From contig CM069436.1 of the NCBI GenBank assembly GCA_035610365.1, positions 8,794,937 to 8,858,936 of the forward strand: a stretch of DNA of 64,000 nucleotides, given 5' to 3'. The position numbers were made by a program, and so were the translations under genes. Shown here piece after piece: positions 33,835 to 45,360 of the stretch. How positions within the stretch are numbered: position 1 is the stretch's first letter; each line of letters opens with the position of its first letter. The notes beneath the pieces were generated by a model, which saw nothing but the letters and a program-made list of their open reading frames with translations, made no database searches and had not been told where the DNA came from. This DNA comes from Aquatica leii. Lineage: Eukaryota > Arthropoda > Insecta > Coleoptera > Lampyridae.

Positions 33835-34466
33835 AAATGTGGTTTGGTTGAAACAATGATTTAAATTAGTCGATATTACTACAAATATAATAAAGTAATC
33901 GTTATTTTACAAAAAATGTAAATGATATTAATTTTAGAATCTAAAGGTCGTTTTACACAAAAGAACAGTACGATATGGTTTTTTATTTGATTGACTCTTT
34001 GAAGTATTTTCACAGTATTTATATTGAAGTATTTTGCTATTAAATACATTAGCACAGCCAAAAATTTTTTTTTAATAATCAGACCAATATTAAAATGATG
34101 ATATTAATTATGCATTGTTATTCTAAAGGTGCAATTAATATAACATTAGTAATAGTAGCATTGGTGGAGGCAATACTTTATATAAATATTTGATATAAGA
34201 AATAAATATTTTAGAATTATTAGCTTGTGTAAGATATCAATTCTGTAAAAATGCATTTTAATTATTAGATACATTTAAAATTTGAAATAAATGCCAATCC
34301 ATACTTATTATTATTTACAGATCACTAAGCTTAAATTTTTATTATTTTATTGAACTATGTAGGTAATAAAATTACAATGCTTTATTTGCTTCAAACCTCT
34401 AATGAGAAACACTATCCTATTAGAAAATAAATAGGTGCGATCTTAAGCGGTCATTTTGGTTGAAGG
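33835..34466 (+). repeat. 3' end of Tc1-like copy 2, inverted relative to 27741-28310
   Basis: Shared in opposite orientation: aataaaaaaccatatcgt, ctgttctttwgyrcaaaacg, ataattaat-rich blocks, and the outer end gcttaagatcgcacctatt. Similarity is roughly 80-85 percent by eye over about 550 bp. Confidence 0.8.
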
Positions 34467-36903
34467 CGAGTGTACATTCCGTAATTGCGTTGCGCAAAAT
34501 CATTTGCATACACAGTGAATAAAAAATATTAATTTTAGTCAGATATTCAATCGGGAAAATGCGTACTTTACACAATAAAAGTCTATACTTAAGATAACAG
34601 CAGAAAGATTAGAGTCGTCTTGCTTATATCTTTGTAAGAAATGCACAATAAGATTTATAAAAATTTCAGCGCCCAAAAAACAGGCCGTGACATAATAAGT
34701 TGTTAACTGCTTAAAAAACTTCAAAGAAACCTATTTAATGCAACGCTGTGATTATAATACATAACGATGAAATAAAAATCTGCCGATTTAGATTCATTCT
34801 ACTATTGCCCAAGTAAAAAAACTGATAAATAGTTTACATTTAGACATGGCGTGTTAAATTTATAAAAATAATGTTAAGCAAAGTTTGATGATTTGTATAT
34901 AGAAAGTGCTTTAAGACTGCTGATTTAGAGAGTTGTTAAAAACGATTACATTTCTGGTGTTTTTTGATGTAAGATTTTTATTTTTCCCAGTTTTTCCAAA
35001 ATATGTACAACCACAAAACCAAGGAATACCGTAAACACCTTCAGATTGAAAATGAACCTCATCCTTTAGAAGACTTAAAAGTTGACTAAATTTAGAAAAA
35101 CTACAAAACCAAGCAAGTGTTTCGATAAGATTTAGCGATTGACAAAGGTTAAGACTTAGTTTCCTTTAGTTTCGAAAAATTATGATTTGAAACATTTTCT
35201 GGGTAAATTCTATCAATCTATACTATAATAGAACGTTTCTGAGAAAACAAAATTAATTCTAAAATTTTAAACGTAAGGTTTGTTAATGACACCTAATTTC
35301 AAAATTTTCAACTAATTACAAAGACTAAATTCCAAAATTAATTTTCAATTTAATAACTGTGAAGCCAATGCACGCGTTGCTTTATATTTATCAACAAAGC
35401 TTCTATATTAAATTTTGTAAACTTTGCATTCGCCGACGTAGTCAAATTTAATTACGCACAAATTATTATGTTTTTTTTTTACTCTAATTAGGTAGTTTTA
35501 ATTAATCTCGTTGTTTCAGTTTCTTTTTTAGGTTTCAGTAGTTCGTCTTTCTTAATTTAATTAGCTTTTTTCGACTCGTTTTTATTGATGTTAAAATTAA
35601 CTTTTTTTAAAGTCTGTCTAAACTTATTTTTTGTAAGTAAATGCTAAAGCGTTGCTCTAATTTTTGCGTTACAATTAAAGGATACGGTCCGGTTCAATGG
35701 GCATTTTGGGATTAAAGCTGTTGAAAAAGAACTTGAGCAGAAGTCAAATTTATCACTTCTAACTTGTATAATAAAATCGAACAGTTCATGTGCGAATAAG
35801 ATAAGAGAAGGATCGATAGTCATGGTTTCTGTTAATCTCGTAATGTGTGCATTAGTTGGACTGAGCTGTCTTGATCTCAACAACCGTTTGGCAACAAATT
35901 ACTCTCTAATCCCTCGGTAAGAACACACAACCGTGTAATGTATTGGTTCCTTTATTTTTCTTTTGCCCTCTCTACTCAGTAATACATTTTTTTTCTATTT
36001 TGCAAACATTTTTGTTCCTGCTAACGAAGAAGGATAAGAACGTAATGTCTTTGTAATTAGATATGGATAACACGTCGTTATATTAATTTCTTTATACATT
36101 ATCGTTATTATCCTCAACCCTCGGGAATCACATCGAAACCAGCTCTGGCGTTTTTAAACAGTAGGGGAAACATCCCCATTCGACTCAATATATTATATGA
36201 AATTTTATTGCCTTGTACGGTGGGTGTTAGCAATAATGCTTTGGTGCAACCAATAAATTGATTCAGTTATGCTGGTCACGACCGTAAACACTGCAGTCGA
36301 GGAAAAATAAAACTGTTGCTTCTCGTATTCAATAACAGGGAGATTGAGACACATTTCTTTTTATTCCGAAACGAGCTACTCGATTACATTTACGTATATT
36401 AACTTGCATGTGCAATCACATTTTAAGAACAATACAAAGAGGTTAAGTGCATTATGTGACCGTAACGAGCGTACACTTTCATTTTGTATCCATTTACACG
36501 ATGTTTAATGGATGGAATTGTAAGATTAATTGCAATTCGTAAAAATTACAAAACTTGTTCTTTTTGCAGATTAGTTAAAACTCAAAAATCAATACGATAT
36601 AGTTTTAGATAAGTATTTATCTATTACAGGAGCTTGTTTGCAAACGAGTTCGTGGTTTGATAAGCTTAAGGTGGATTTCAGTTAAATGCTTTATGCTATG
36701 TTTAATACAAACATGCACAGTTTTAATGTCGGTGTAACAAAGATTAGTGCGGTATATTGTAATGTTTTTTTTGTAATATAACAAAATAAATTTATTTGAA
36801 ACACAACTAAGACAATTATAACTAATTAGATTAATTAAACAATTGAACTTGCATTTATGTATACGACACTCGCGTATTTATTTATGTACGTTTTTTAATT
36901 AAG
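34467..36903. other. No gene seen
   Basis: AT-rich. Short frames at 34724-34539 and 35883-35644 are unsupported. A slightly GC-richer region around 36110-36300 has no recognisable content. Confidence 0.45.
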
Positions 36904-37237
36904 ACTAAAATTTATTAAAAACTAATTTATTTATACTACAAATATATAGACATTTATAACTAACCGAACTAATTAAATCTAAGGGTATTTAATAAAAACA
37001 CATCGTAGATTTATCTCGAACACGCGTTAATCACTTATTTATTTAGACTTGAATAATCTTCTTAACACTGCCGTCTTCGAATGACTGGAATAACTGCCCT
37101 ATGATTTGTTTGCACCGCATTTATACATTTTGGTAAAACGTTCGCGAATGTTCCACATCCTTCGGTGAACGTTCTGGAAAATGGATAACAACTTTGAGAA
37201 GGCTCTTGAACTTGAGAATAATTTCTCGAACGTTTCA
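36904..37237 (-). repeat. 3' LTR of the - strand family A element, ~105-bp internal deletion
   Basis: It matches 44923-45360 at both ends. The block between the tatttaataaaaaca and gtagatttatctc segments of the 5' LTR is missing. The terminal tgtaacg is mutated to actaaaa. Confidence 0.85.
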
Positions 37238-37610
37238 CTGCCCTTTTTTAGGACTGTTCTGTCCCAGAATAGGAGACTTGATGCGACACCGGTAGAAAGG
37301 ATCGTGGCGATAAGGACAGCTTTCTCCATTTCGGCAACTTCCTTGACCATAAAAGTAACAGTCAATGGATTTTTCCTGACCCGATATTCTTCTTGGTTGG
37401 TAACTACAGACCAACAGTTGAACGCTTGTTACTCGGAAGACGACCTCCAACATGTTTCGAACTGTCTTTGCAATCATTTTGTTTTTGGAACAGGTCTTGT
37501 TCCGCGGCGGTGACTCCGACACTAACTTTTCCAGAACCTCCGTATAAGCTCATAAACTTCTAGAATTCCATTGCGTTTATTTGATTCCTGGTTCTGCTGC
37601 TTATTACTCT
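37238..37610 (-). pseudogene. Macrodomain remnant with intact CCCH finger (copy 2)
   Basis: The pol-to-macrodomain junction reads in frame (SRTRNQI then AMEF, followed by a stop) at about 37605-37565. Most of the macrodomain is deleted: the sequence jumps from DLFQKQ to the last strand. From 37522 a single frame covers TVRNMLEVVF, LLVCSYQPRRISGQ and the finger CYFYGQGSCRNGESCPYRH (37360-37304), with C-X7-C-X5-C-X3-H spacing. This copy shows best that the macrodomain end and the finger belong to one protein. The DPFYRCR tail after the finger is shared with copy 1. Confidence 0.82.
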
Positions 37611-37639
37611 GGTTCGGACCTGAACTTGAATATTGTAGT

Positions 37640-38229
37640 TTTCGCCAGCAAACCGGCCTAGACGATCGACGTGGACCACTTTTGGCTTGCCTCTCTAAAC
37701 CGACAGAAAACTCTTTTACTAATACGTCTGCAATTGTAGCTGCTTCTTAATTGGGTATGGCGTAAGCTTCCGTCCATTTCGTCAAATAATCCATCGCCAC
37801 CAGGATGTATTTATTTCCCGAATAGGATTCTGAGAACGGCCCTGCGATGTCAATCACTACTCTTTCCAAAAGGCTTCCTACGTTGTATTGCTTGATGGGG
37901 GCTTTGCGCTTTCTCGCTGGACCATTTCCTGATGCGCAAAACATGCGTTTATGGCACCATTTCATGAAGTTTTCTTTTTTTCAGTTCATCCAGTAGAATC
38001 GTTCTCGAACTTTCCCTAACGTTTTCTTAATGCCAATGTGTCCTCCTGATGTACCATCGTGGAGATGTTTCAACATTTCTGACACCCGGCTCTTTGGCAC
38101 TACCAACTGTAGTCTGTTTCCCGTGCCTTCGACAATGGCAAAACTACAAAATTTTTGTAGAGGGGGGGGGGCAGGCTTCACGGGCTCTTTTTGGGAAGGG
38201 GTGCGTATAAAAATTTTGTTGGAGCGCAC
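37640..38229 (-). pseudogene. Integrase, Gypsy family A, 5' part of gene at high coordinate
   Basis: Frames 38229-37981 and 37965-37747 hold the integrase zinc-binding region (LKHLHDGTSGGHIGIKKTLG, RFYWMN, WCHKRMFCASGNG) and the first catalytic aspartate in VVIDIAGPF. After IPN a stop is followed by sequence that joins close to the protein's C-terminal part (KPKVVHVDRLGRF-like, about 37690-37650), so the second aspartate and the glutamate are deleted. Confidence 0.85.
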
Positions 38230-40830
38230 ACACCACTTCTTATAGATGCATGCGCATGAAAACTACGTCAATCTTGTTTTCACTCTCAATTTTAAACAGT
38301 TTTGGATTTCATCATCATGGTTTGTCATATACCTACTTTAAGTAAAAGACTTTCTTGTTTTCACATTTTATTTAGGAAATATAACATATAAGTATGAATA
38401 AAAAAAACTTCAAACTAATTTTAGTTTTCTATCTGTTTTTGCAAAAACAGAAAGAACTTGTTCAGCCGACAATTTCTGCTTAACTAAAGCATTTTCGATA
38501 CAGAGAAGTGATACATTTGAAAATCTATCTTGTACCATTGTGGTTCTCAGCCATGTTTTTATCCGCCTCATAGCGGAGAAACTTCTTTCTCAACCAGCTC
38601 AACTGATTGGAAGGTCTACAGCAATTTCTAGTTATTTGTAAAGATTTGGAGTCAGATCCCCCTTCACTTGAACTTTTAGATTTTCCAACGTGATTTTTAT
38701 TTTTGAATAAATTTCGTATCACTAAAATTTCAGCTTGAAGTATTGAGATTTTGATATTGAAGGCCCTCTGATAATTGGCGACGAACTCAAATGCTTCATA
38801 AAGGAATCAATCGATCTTGCAAGGGGAAGATTTTCAAATCGTTTTTTTTATATTGCCAATCACGTTGTCCATGACTTGGTAGTAAATGTTGACTTTCTAG
38901 TATTCGGGAGCTGTAGTTTCTGCAGATATGTCGATCAGAGATGATTTACCCAGGTTTGAGTCAGATAGATATTTATTAAGCCTTTGTGGTTGCTTTCTTT
39001 TTTTTGAAATCCGTAAAGGCTCCAAACAAATGTCTTGTTCTCCTGAGACTTTTTCTATTTCACTCCACAGGTCCTCAAATTTGTTCCTCTTCTCCTCAAA
39101 GTTACTTATAGTGCTATCTATGATATCACTAGCCTGACCTAGTGTGGCATCTTTTCTCTGAAAATATTTCCTCAGTACATTTGCGACCATTAACACTAAA
39201 TGGAAGACGAACAAACAAACGATAAATTGTGGCTTTATCATTGATGCCTGTATTCCAAGTGCTTCTACAGAATTTTTGTCTCGCCCTTGTTCAGTTTCCT
39301 CATCCAGAGCATTTCAAATTGCTTGGAAATTTTTAAAAGGGGTTTGCAATTTTCGTATCGACAACTCCACTTGGTACTGCTAAAACTTCCCATTTCGTGC
39401 CCCAACTTTATACCTAGAGCATCACGGGCGTTTATGAGATGAGAGTGATGACCGGGTTAAGAAAAGTGGACGTATATTGCCTCTAGAGTGTTGACAAATG
39501 CAGCTGCAGTAGACACCTTAGCACAACTGTCGACAATTACTGAGTTCATCCCGTGTGCCAAGCAATGAAAGTAAATGGCTTGTGGATGATCCTTCCTTAT
39601 TCCTCCATCAATTAATATGGCGTTATTCAACAAACTGCATTTACTTAGATACTCTTTAATAAGTGTTTTTAAACTCTCGGCATCACTAGAAGAAAAACAA
39701 TCTACGAAACCAAGAAAACGTCCTTCAACTTTCAAGTCTACGGTATATTTGATTGCCACGGACAATTGTTCTTGTTTGTAGCACCTAGCTTCATCAACCA
39801 TTATCGAAAAAAAAACCACATTGCCGCACTTCTTCTACAATCTGTTCAATAACAAGTTAAGATGCGATGCTTATTATTTCATTTTGTATTTTGGAACTGC
39901 AATAACTGATATGTCTGTCTAGATGCATCGAAAAATTCGTGTCATGTTTTGCCATAAGTTCACCCAACTCCAAAAAATTTGCTCGGTTAGCAGATGTTGC
40001 GTCTTTTTGGTGTCCTCGGAGTGGCAGCCCTTGATGTGTCAAGTATAAAATCATGTCGATTAATTTTATCATATAATCTCGGTTCTGTATTATCATTTCT
40101 TCATGTTGTATGGTTAGCTTCTTATGAACATCTCCGGCCTTCAAGGAATGCTTGTAGCCTACAAACCTTTGCATACAGTCACTGTGAGCCAAAGAGGTGT
40201 CATGTTTTTTCAGCGACTCACTTAGTTTCCTCCAATTACTGAACCCATTAATCGAAAACTTTTCATTTTGATCTCGAATATTTGCAGAATGCCGAAAATG
40301 TCTGCAGACAAAGCAGAACGCTTTATCTAACTTCACACTATATTCAAGCCACTGATAAGTATCAAAGAATTGAGACGAAAACGATCTCCGTCTATCTCCA
40401 AATGAACTTTTTGGAAAAACAACCCTTGGGCCCCTTGGCTGCGAAGGACCACTATCAAGAGTTCCCAGATCTTGATCTTCTGGATCATTTCGTCTTCTTT
40501 GATTTGTTTCTGCAGATGTAAAAACATCGGATGTTTTGCTACCTTGCCCTTCTTCAGCGGCTTTATTTACATTTTCTCGTATGCCTTTACCAACATTTTC
40601 TATATTTGAAGTTGAAGAATAAATAATAATTAATAATTGTACTTATCACTATGTCACTATTACTACTCGTTTGTTTATCGCAATGGTTTAAGATTTAACG
40701 AATTAAGTTGTTAGATGGAATTTAAGATAAGAATGAAAAATGGGAAAGTGTTCCGTTTTTCTGGGGTGTGTCACGGCTTGCCTGGGGTGTGCCTGGCACA
40801 CTTTGCACACGCCCTAGTTTCGCCAATGAC
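38165..40830 (-). mobile_element. ZMYM/DUF4371-type hAT inserted in Gypsy pol
   Basis: It separates the RNase H part (ending near 40835) from the integrase (from 38229). The outer ends are G-rich (a run of G at 38161-38172; tagggcgtgtgc read inward at 40815). I could not confirm inverted repeats or an 8-bp target duplication, so the borders are approximate. Confidence 0.65.
38430..40620 (-). pseudogene. hAT transposase, ZMYM1-like (TTF zinc finger, DUF4371)
   Basis: On the minus strand the order is: an N-terminal TTF-type zinc-binding region (KAFCFVCRHF, SLAHSDCMQRF) in 40336-39857, then the RNase H-like core in 39819-39457 (SIMVDEARCYKQEQLS, YFHCLAHGMNSVIVD). More decayed frames follow at 39241-38897 and 38722-38525, with a C-terminal LSNVSLLCIENALVKQKLS segment near 38500 typical of the dimerisation region. 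Several stops and frame changes occur, including one between 39857 and 39819. Proteins of this type also exist as domesticated host genes, but this copy is broken and sits inside a retrotransposon. Confidence 0.85.
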
Positions 40831-40834
40831 CTTC

Positions 40835-41927
40835 AACACTTTCTAGTGTCTACTATCAAAGTGTCCCATTGCGTCCAGTATGATTTGATGTTTCTGCCCA
40901 AAGCACTCACTTCTTCTCAGGTTGGTCGTCGGCCGTTTTCTTTCCAGTCCAGCAGCAGTTTTATTTCAGGATCGTTTTCTTCGCGACGTAATTGCTCAGG
41001 TTCCCACTCATCATCAACTATAGCAGTTCTCCGGAGGCATTCGACTTTTTCTTCAAGTCGCGAACAATGGCTGTAGTCCGCTGTACATGGTTTTCTAGAC
41101 AAGGCATCAGCGTTCCGAGGACTGCTTCTGGCACGGTGTTCTGTGTCATAGTCACATTCTTGCATTATCTCGATCCATCTTGCCACTTGTGCTTCCGGGT
41201 TACGGAGTTGCAACAGCCATTTTAAAGCAGCGTAGTCTGTTCTCAGTAAAAATTCTCGTCCATACAAATATTTGTAGAAATGTTCTATAGACTTGACGAC
41301 TGCTAACAGCTCTTTCTTAGTCACGCAATAATTCCATTCCATTCTTCTGTAAACACAAAATTTTTCATTTTGCGGGTCAAGTCGGTTAGTGGTCTTGCGA
41401 TGACAGCATAATTTTTAATGAATATTTTAAAGAATCCTGTTAAACCAAGAAATCTTCTCACACTGTGAACATCTTCAGGAATTGGTAACTTTTCCCCCGC
41501 TTTCATTTTCTTCATACCCGGCTTCATTCCATTCTCCGCAATAGTAAATCCCAAAAAATTTACAGACTTCTTTGCAAATTCACATTTACGCAAATTTAAC
41601 GTAGGCAAGTTTTGCTTCTCTAAATGCTTGCAACACTAACTCTAGTCTATATAATAATTGTTCAAAATTTTTGGCTGGTATGATCACATCATCCAAATAG
41701 CAACAACAAATTATATTTCTCAGTGGACCCAATATTACATTCGTCATCCGGACGAACTCATATGGAGCGTTTATCAAACCAAAAACCATCCTTGTAAATT
41801 CACCAGTCGTATCGGGAATTATGAACGCAGTTTTCGGCCTAGAGTTTTTCTCTAGGTTCGCCAGGTCTAGACAAGCAAATATTTTACCTCCGGCTAGATT
41901 CCGTAGTTGATCATCGATGTTTGTGAG
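40835..41927 (-). pseudogene. RT and RNase H of a second Gypsy family (family B)
   Basis: From 41927 the frame of family A (FLGLCTYYR) runs without interruption into a different RT: NIDDQLRNLAGGK, RPKTAFIIPDTTGEFTRM, FGLINAPYEF, with YLDD at 41699-41688. Frame 41608-41321 has NFLGFTIAENGMKPG and VRRFLGLTGFFKIFIKNY. Frame 41342-40917 is RNase H (CVTKKELLAVVKSIEHF, RTDYAALKWLL, ADALSRKP). A stretch of the RT around the DLASGYY position is missing. The block therefore duplicates the polymerase region within a family A element and supplies the RNase H. Confidence 0.85.
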
Positions 41928-43857
41928 TCTATAATAGGTGCATAACCCAAGAAATCTTTGGACCTGATGTTTTTGTCGATTGGTCTTGGCCATGCTTGCA
42001 CTGCACTGATTTTCTTTGGGTCAGCCTTTACTCCATCTCTAGATACGACGTGGCCAAGGTATCTCACTTCCTTCTTAAATATGTGGCACTCCCTTAGGCT
42101 CAGTTTGAAATTAACCCCAAGTAGTCGCTGGAACACTTCCTTCAAGTTGTTCAAGTGTTCTTCAAACGACCTTCCAACCACGATCACGTCGTCCAGGTAA
42201 ACCAAGCACGTCTTCCAGTCCGTGCAAGATGGTCTCCATCAAACGCTCGAACGTTACAGGAGCGTTACACAGGCCAAAGGGCATCACAGTAAACTGACAC
42301 ATACACCAGTTCCAATTGTAAAAGCTGTTTCTTCACGATTTTTGGGTTCCAATGCTACCTGCCAGTAACCAAGTCTAACGTGAAAAACCACTAGGATCCT
42401 GACAGGGTGTCTAACGTATCGTCAATTCTTAGTAAAGGGTAGCTATCTTTTTTGATCACGTCATTTAGCTGTCTGTAATCTACGCAAAACCTCGTTGATC
42501 TATCTTTCTTCTTTACGAGTACTACTGGCGATGCCCATGAGCTACTTAAAGTTTCAATCACGCTTTCTTGCTCTGTATCCGTAATTATTTGTTCGGCTTC
42601 TCCTCTTTTTGTCAAAAGAAAGCTGCGTGGATGTTGTCGTATCGGTCGAACGTTTCCGGTATTTATTTTATGTTTCACCACGTTAGTTCTTCCTTTGGAA
42701 CCACTCTCCAATGCGAACACATCTTGATACTCTTGGATCAGCGCTTTAACTTTAGCCAGCTGGTCTTGACTGAGGTTTTGGCATTTGCAGGTAAGAACGT
42801 CCAATAGATGTTGTGGGCACTTCTTCGGCGACGTATCTTTATTAGACTTTACGCATCTCACAATTTTAGATACTGGCGTGCATTGGCCTACCACGGTCCT
42901 CTTTTTCAACGTTACAGAATCCGAGTTGATATTTAAGATCCTTACTGGCATCGTGTTTTTCACTCGTACTAAAGTTCTGCCAACGAGTAGTCCCTTTTCA
43001 ACTAAATCGCCCTCCATTGGTTTAATCGCACGAATGTAACTTTCCCGGAGATTTCCATCCAGGCGTGCCATCACCACAATTTCAATCCTTGCAGACAGAG
43101 TCACTTCTTCACTCAATAAGACTCGCACGGTTGCATTCTCTGACGAATGAAAAGGAATTTCTTTATTGTCGATCTTCAGGAAATCGTTATTCATATCCAA
43201 ATGGAACCCATACTTCTTTATAACGTCCATTCCCAGGATAAATTCTTCCGTGATGTTGGCTACCAGTACTTGATGGTCGAGTACTCCATTTCCCAAACCA
43301 ACGGTTACTTGTACTTGTTCGTGAGTAGATATTTCTTCGCCCGTCTCCGTTCGAAGTCGTACTATTACTGGTGATGTCTTCTCGTTTTCCAATAACATGT
43401 CAGGACGAATGATGATCTTCGTCGCTTCCGTGTCAACCAGTAACTGAACACTTCTTCCATTGATCTTGCCATCGAGATAAATGTTATGCAATTGCTCCAT
43501 CGGCGATGCCATTTGAATTGTAATCTCCGGAACCTGACTAGATGAGATTGATTTTTTTCTCTTTCGGTCAACTTGTTCCATATTCTTGAGCGCTCTGTTT
43601 ATCTTCTTTTTGGGTTTAGTACGATGCCGTCGTACATGGCCTATTTCACCGCAGTTCAAAGTCGTCACTCTTCTTTCCCGAAGTATTCGTCGCGCTATCT
43701 CTTCGATGCTTTCCAGTGTTTGCGCGGTTACTTCTACAGCACAGAAAAGCTTATGATCGTTTTGTTGCGATGCTTGTTTTGCTGCATCAAACTCTAAAGC
43801 ATGCACCAAAGTGTCATCCAATGTCTTCGGACGAGCTAACCGGAGAGTCTGCTGCAC
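41928..43857 (-). pseudogene. gag C-terminus, protease and RT, Gypsy family A
   Basis: Frame 43857-42391 (488 codons) is the longest open frame of the window. It holds the gag end with a degenerate zinc knuckle (LNCGEIGHVRRHRTK), the protease (LLVDTEATKIIIRP, where the active-site DTGA has become DTEA), the linker, and the RT start (FCVDYRQLNDV). A TAG follows GS at 42388, then frame changes, then 42205-41894 with MVYLDDVIVVGRSFEEHLNN (catalytic YLDD 42199-42188). After AWPRPIDKN the frame shifts and runs into FLGLCTYYR, where family B begins. Confidence 0.9.
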
Positions 43858-44671
43858 TTAGCGATCTCGGAGGCCGTCTACAAAGGTTTGAATAGCCAAC
43901 TGCTCCAAGAAGGTATCTGGTGATGTAGGATACGCAAGTCGAGTTAATCAGGCGATGTCAGCCTCAAACTCTTGAAGACTTTCGGCAGCTTTCTGAACCC
44001 GACTTTTGATTTGAGTTTGATACACTTGTTGAAGATGAGCATCTTCATATCTCATTTCTAAAAGTGAAATTAAAAGTTCGTAATTTTCCTGTAGGTGGTC
44101 AGGAACATTTTGCAAGATTCCAAGAGCTTTTCCACGTAAGGACACTGTTAAAGACGTTGCTTTCTGCTTGTTGCTCCAACGATTTGCTGTAGCTACGGCT
44201 TCAAACTGGTTGTAGTAGGTTGACCATAGAAGTTTACCATCAAAATTTGGAGGTACAATTTTAAATTTGTGAGTGGTTTCTTCCCGATAGTCCATTATTA
44301 AATCTTCACTCGTGACAATTCATTCGATTTATTCTTTCTTCAAGCAGTTTCATTCTGTTTTCTAATTTGTCCACTATTGCTTCTATTTTCTCATTCATAG
44401 ATTCATAGTTTTTTCTTTTAAATTTAACGTATCTGCTTGGGTTTCTTCTTGAACAATTTTAATTTGATTTTCTATGCTCGTTCGTATTTCTTCTTTTAAA
44501 CGTCTAGAATTTTCCATTAATTTTTCTTCAATTTTTGTAAAACTTTTCTTCCATTTTTCTAGAATTGTCTTCCATTTTTCTATTCATCTATTTTTGGCCA
44601 TTTTTTATTGATTCGAGAAATTCAAATTTTATTGAATCCATTTTAACTGCTTGCGAACGCGTCACAGGCAT
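43858..44671 (-). pseudogene. gag, Gypsy family A, - strand
   Basis: ATG at 44671-44669 in the same context as 17146 of the sister element. The coiled coil is shortened and frameshifted. Frame 44295-43948 is the capsid-like region (FKIVPPNFDGKLLWSTYYNQ, ENYELLISLLEMRYEDAH). It continues in the same frame as 43857-42391 with only two stops between (TGA at 43948 and TAA at 43858), so gag and pol form one reading frame in this family. Confidence 0.88.
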
Positions 44672-44922
44672 AAATTTAACAACGAATAATAATGAAAAAA
44701 ATTAATAACACTCAATTTTAATAAAGGTCGACACTAGTTTAACGAAATGGAACAACTAAGATTAAGCGCTATAAACAAACACGCGGACTTAAGTTTTATT
44801 TATTTACGCAATCAATGTTTTTATTAAGGGAGCGATATTAAATTACTTAATGATATTTACACTAAAATCGCGACCTAACAATTGTTTATTTATTCGATTC
44901 GATATCACGCGCTTATCACCAA

Positions 44923-45360
44923 TATAACGTTTATTAAAAACTAATTTACTTATACTACAAATATATAGACGTTTATAACTAACAGAACTAATTAAATCTA
45001 AGGATATTTAATAAAAACACTTACACTAATTTATATCGCACTATCACTTGAAAGGTCAAGTCCGCGGATAACTTCACACACTTGTTTAACACTTATTGTT
45101 TACATTAAAGTCAGGTACAAGGTTATACTTTGTAGATTTATCTCAAACACGCGTTAATCACTTATTTATTTAGACTTGAATAACTTAACACGGTCGTCTT
45201 CAAATTACTGGAATAACTGCCCTATGATTTATTTGCACTACATTTATACATTTTGGCGAAACGTTCGCGAATGTTCCACATTCTTCGGTGAACGTTCTGG
45301 AAAATGGATAACAACTTTGAAAAGGCTCTTGAACTTGAGAATAATTTCTCGAACGTTTCA
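44923..45360 (-). repeat. 5' LTR of the - strand family A element
   Basis: 438 bp; on the minus strand it starts TGAAACG and ends CGTTATA (GTTACA mutated). A primer-site-like ttggtgataagc follows at 44922-44911. It is the longest LTR of the family here. Confidence 0.88.

Larger units (their letters stand above)
36904..45360 (-). mobile_element. Gypsy family A element, - strand, mosaic and nested
   Basis: The LTR pair is 44923-45360 (5') and 36904-37237 (3'). Read from high to low coordinates: 5' LTR, primer site, gag, protease, RT, then a foreign RT-RNase H block (41927 to about 40835), a ZMYM-type hAT insertion (about 40830-38165), integrase, macrodomain remnant, CCCH finger, 3' LTR. Flanking bases beyond the two LTRs do not match, so no target duplication is recognisable; the 3' LTR terminus is mutated. 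Confidence 0.88.

Noticed and set aside
27741..34466. A single 6.7-kb transposon with 550-bp terminal inverted repeats
   Set aside because: Both repeats continue inward into the same transposase C-terminus, so they are two copies of one element in opposite orientation.
37181..37513. 110-codon + strand ORF at 37181-37513
   Set aside because: It is antisense to the family A macrodomain and CCCH region and the LTR, and the same mirror frame occurs at 3162-3548.
38165..40830. Target-site duplication and inverted ends for the ZMYM-type hAT
   Set aside because: G-rich ends look vaguely alike, but no matching 8-bp flanks could be found; only the presence of the transposase is claimed.
42568..43374. 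Plus-strand open frames across 42568-43374
   Set aside because: Shadows of the 488-codon minus-strand gag-pol frame.
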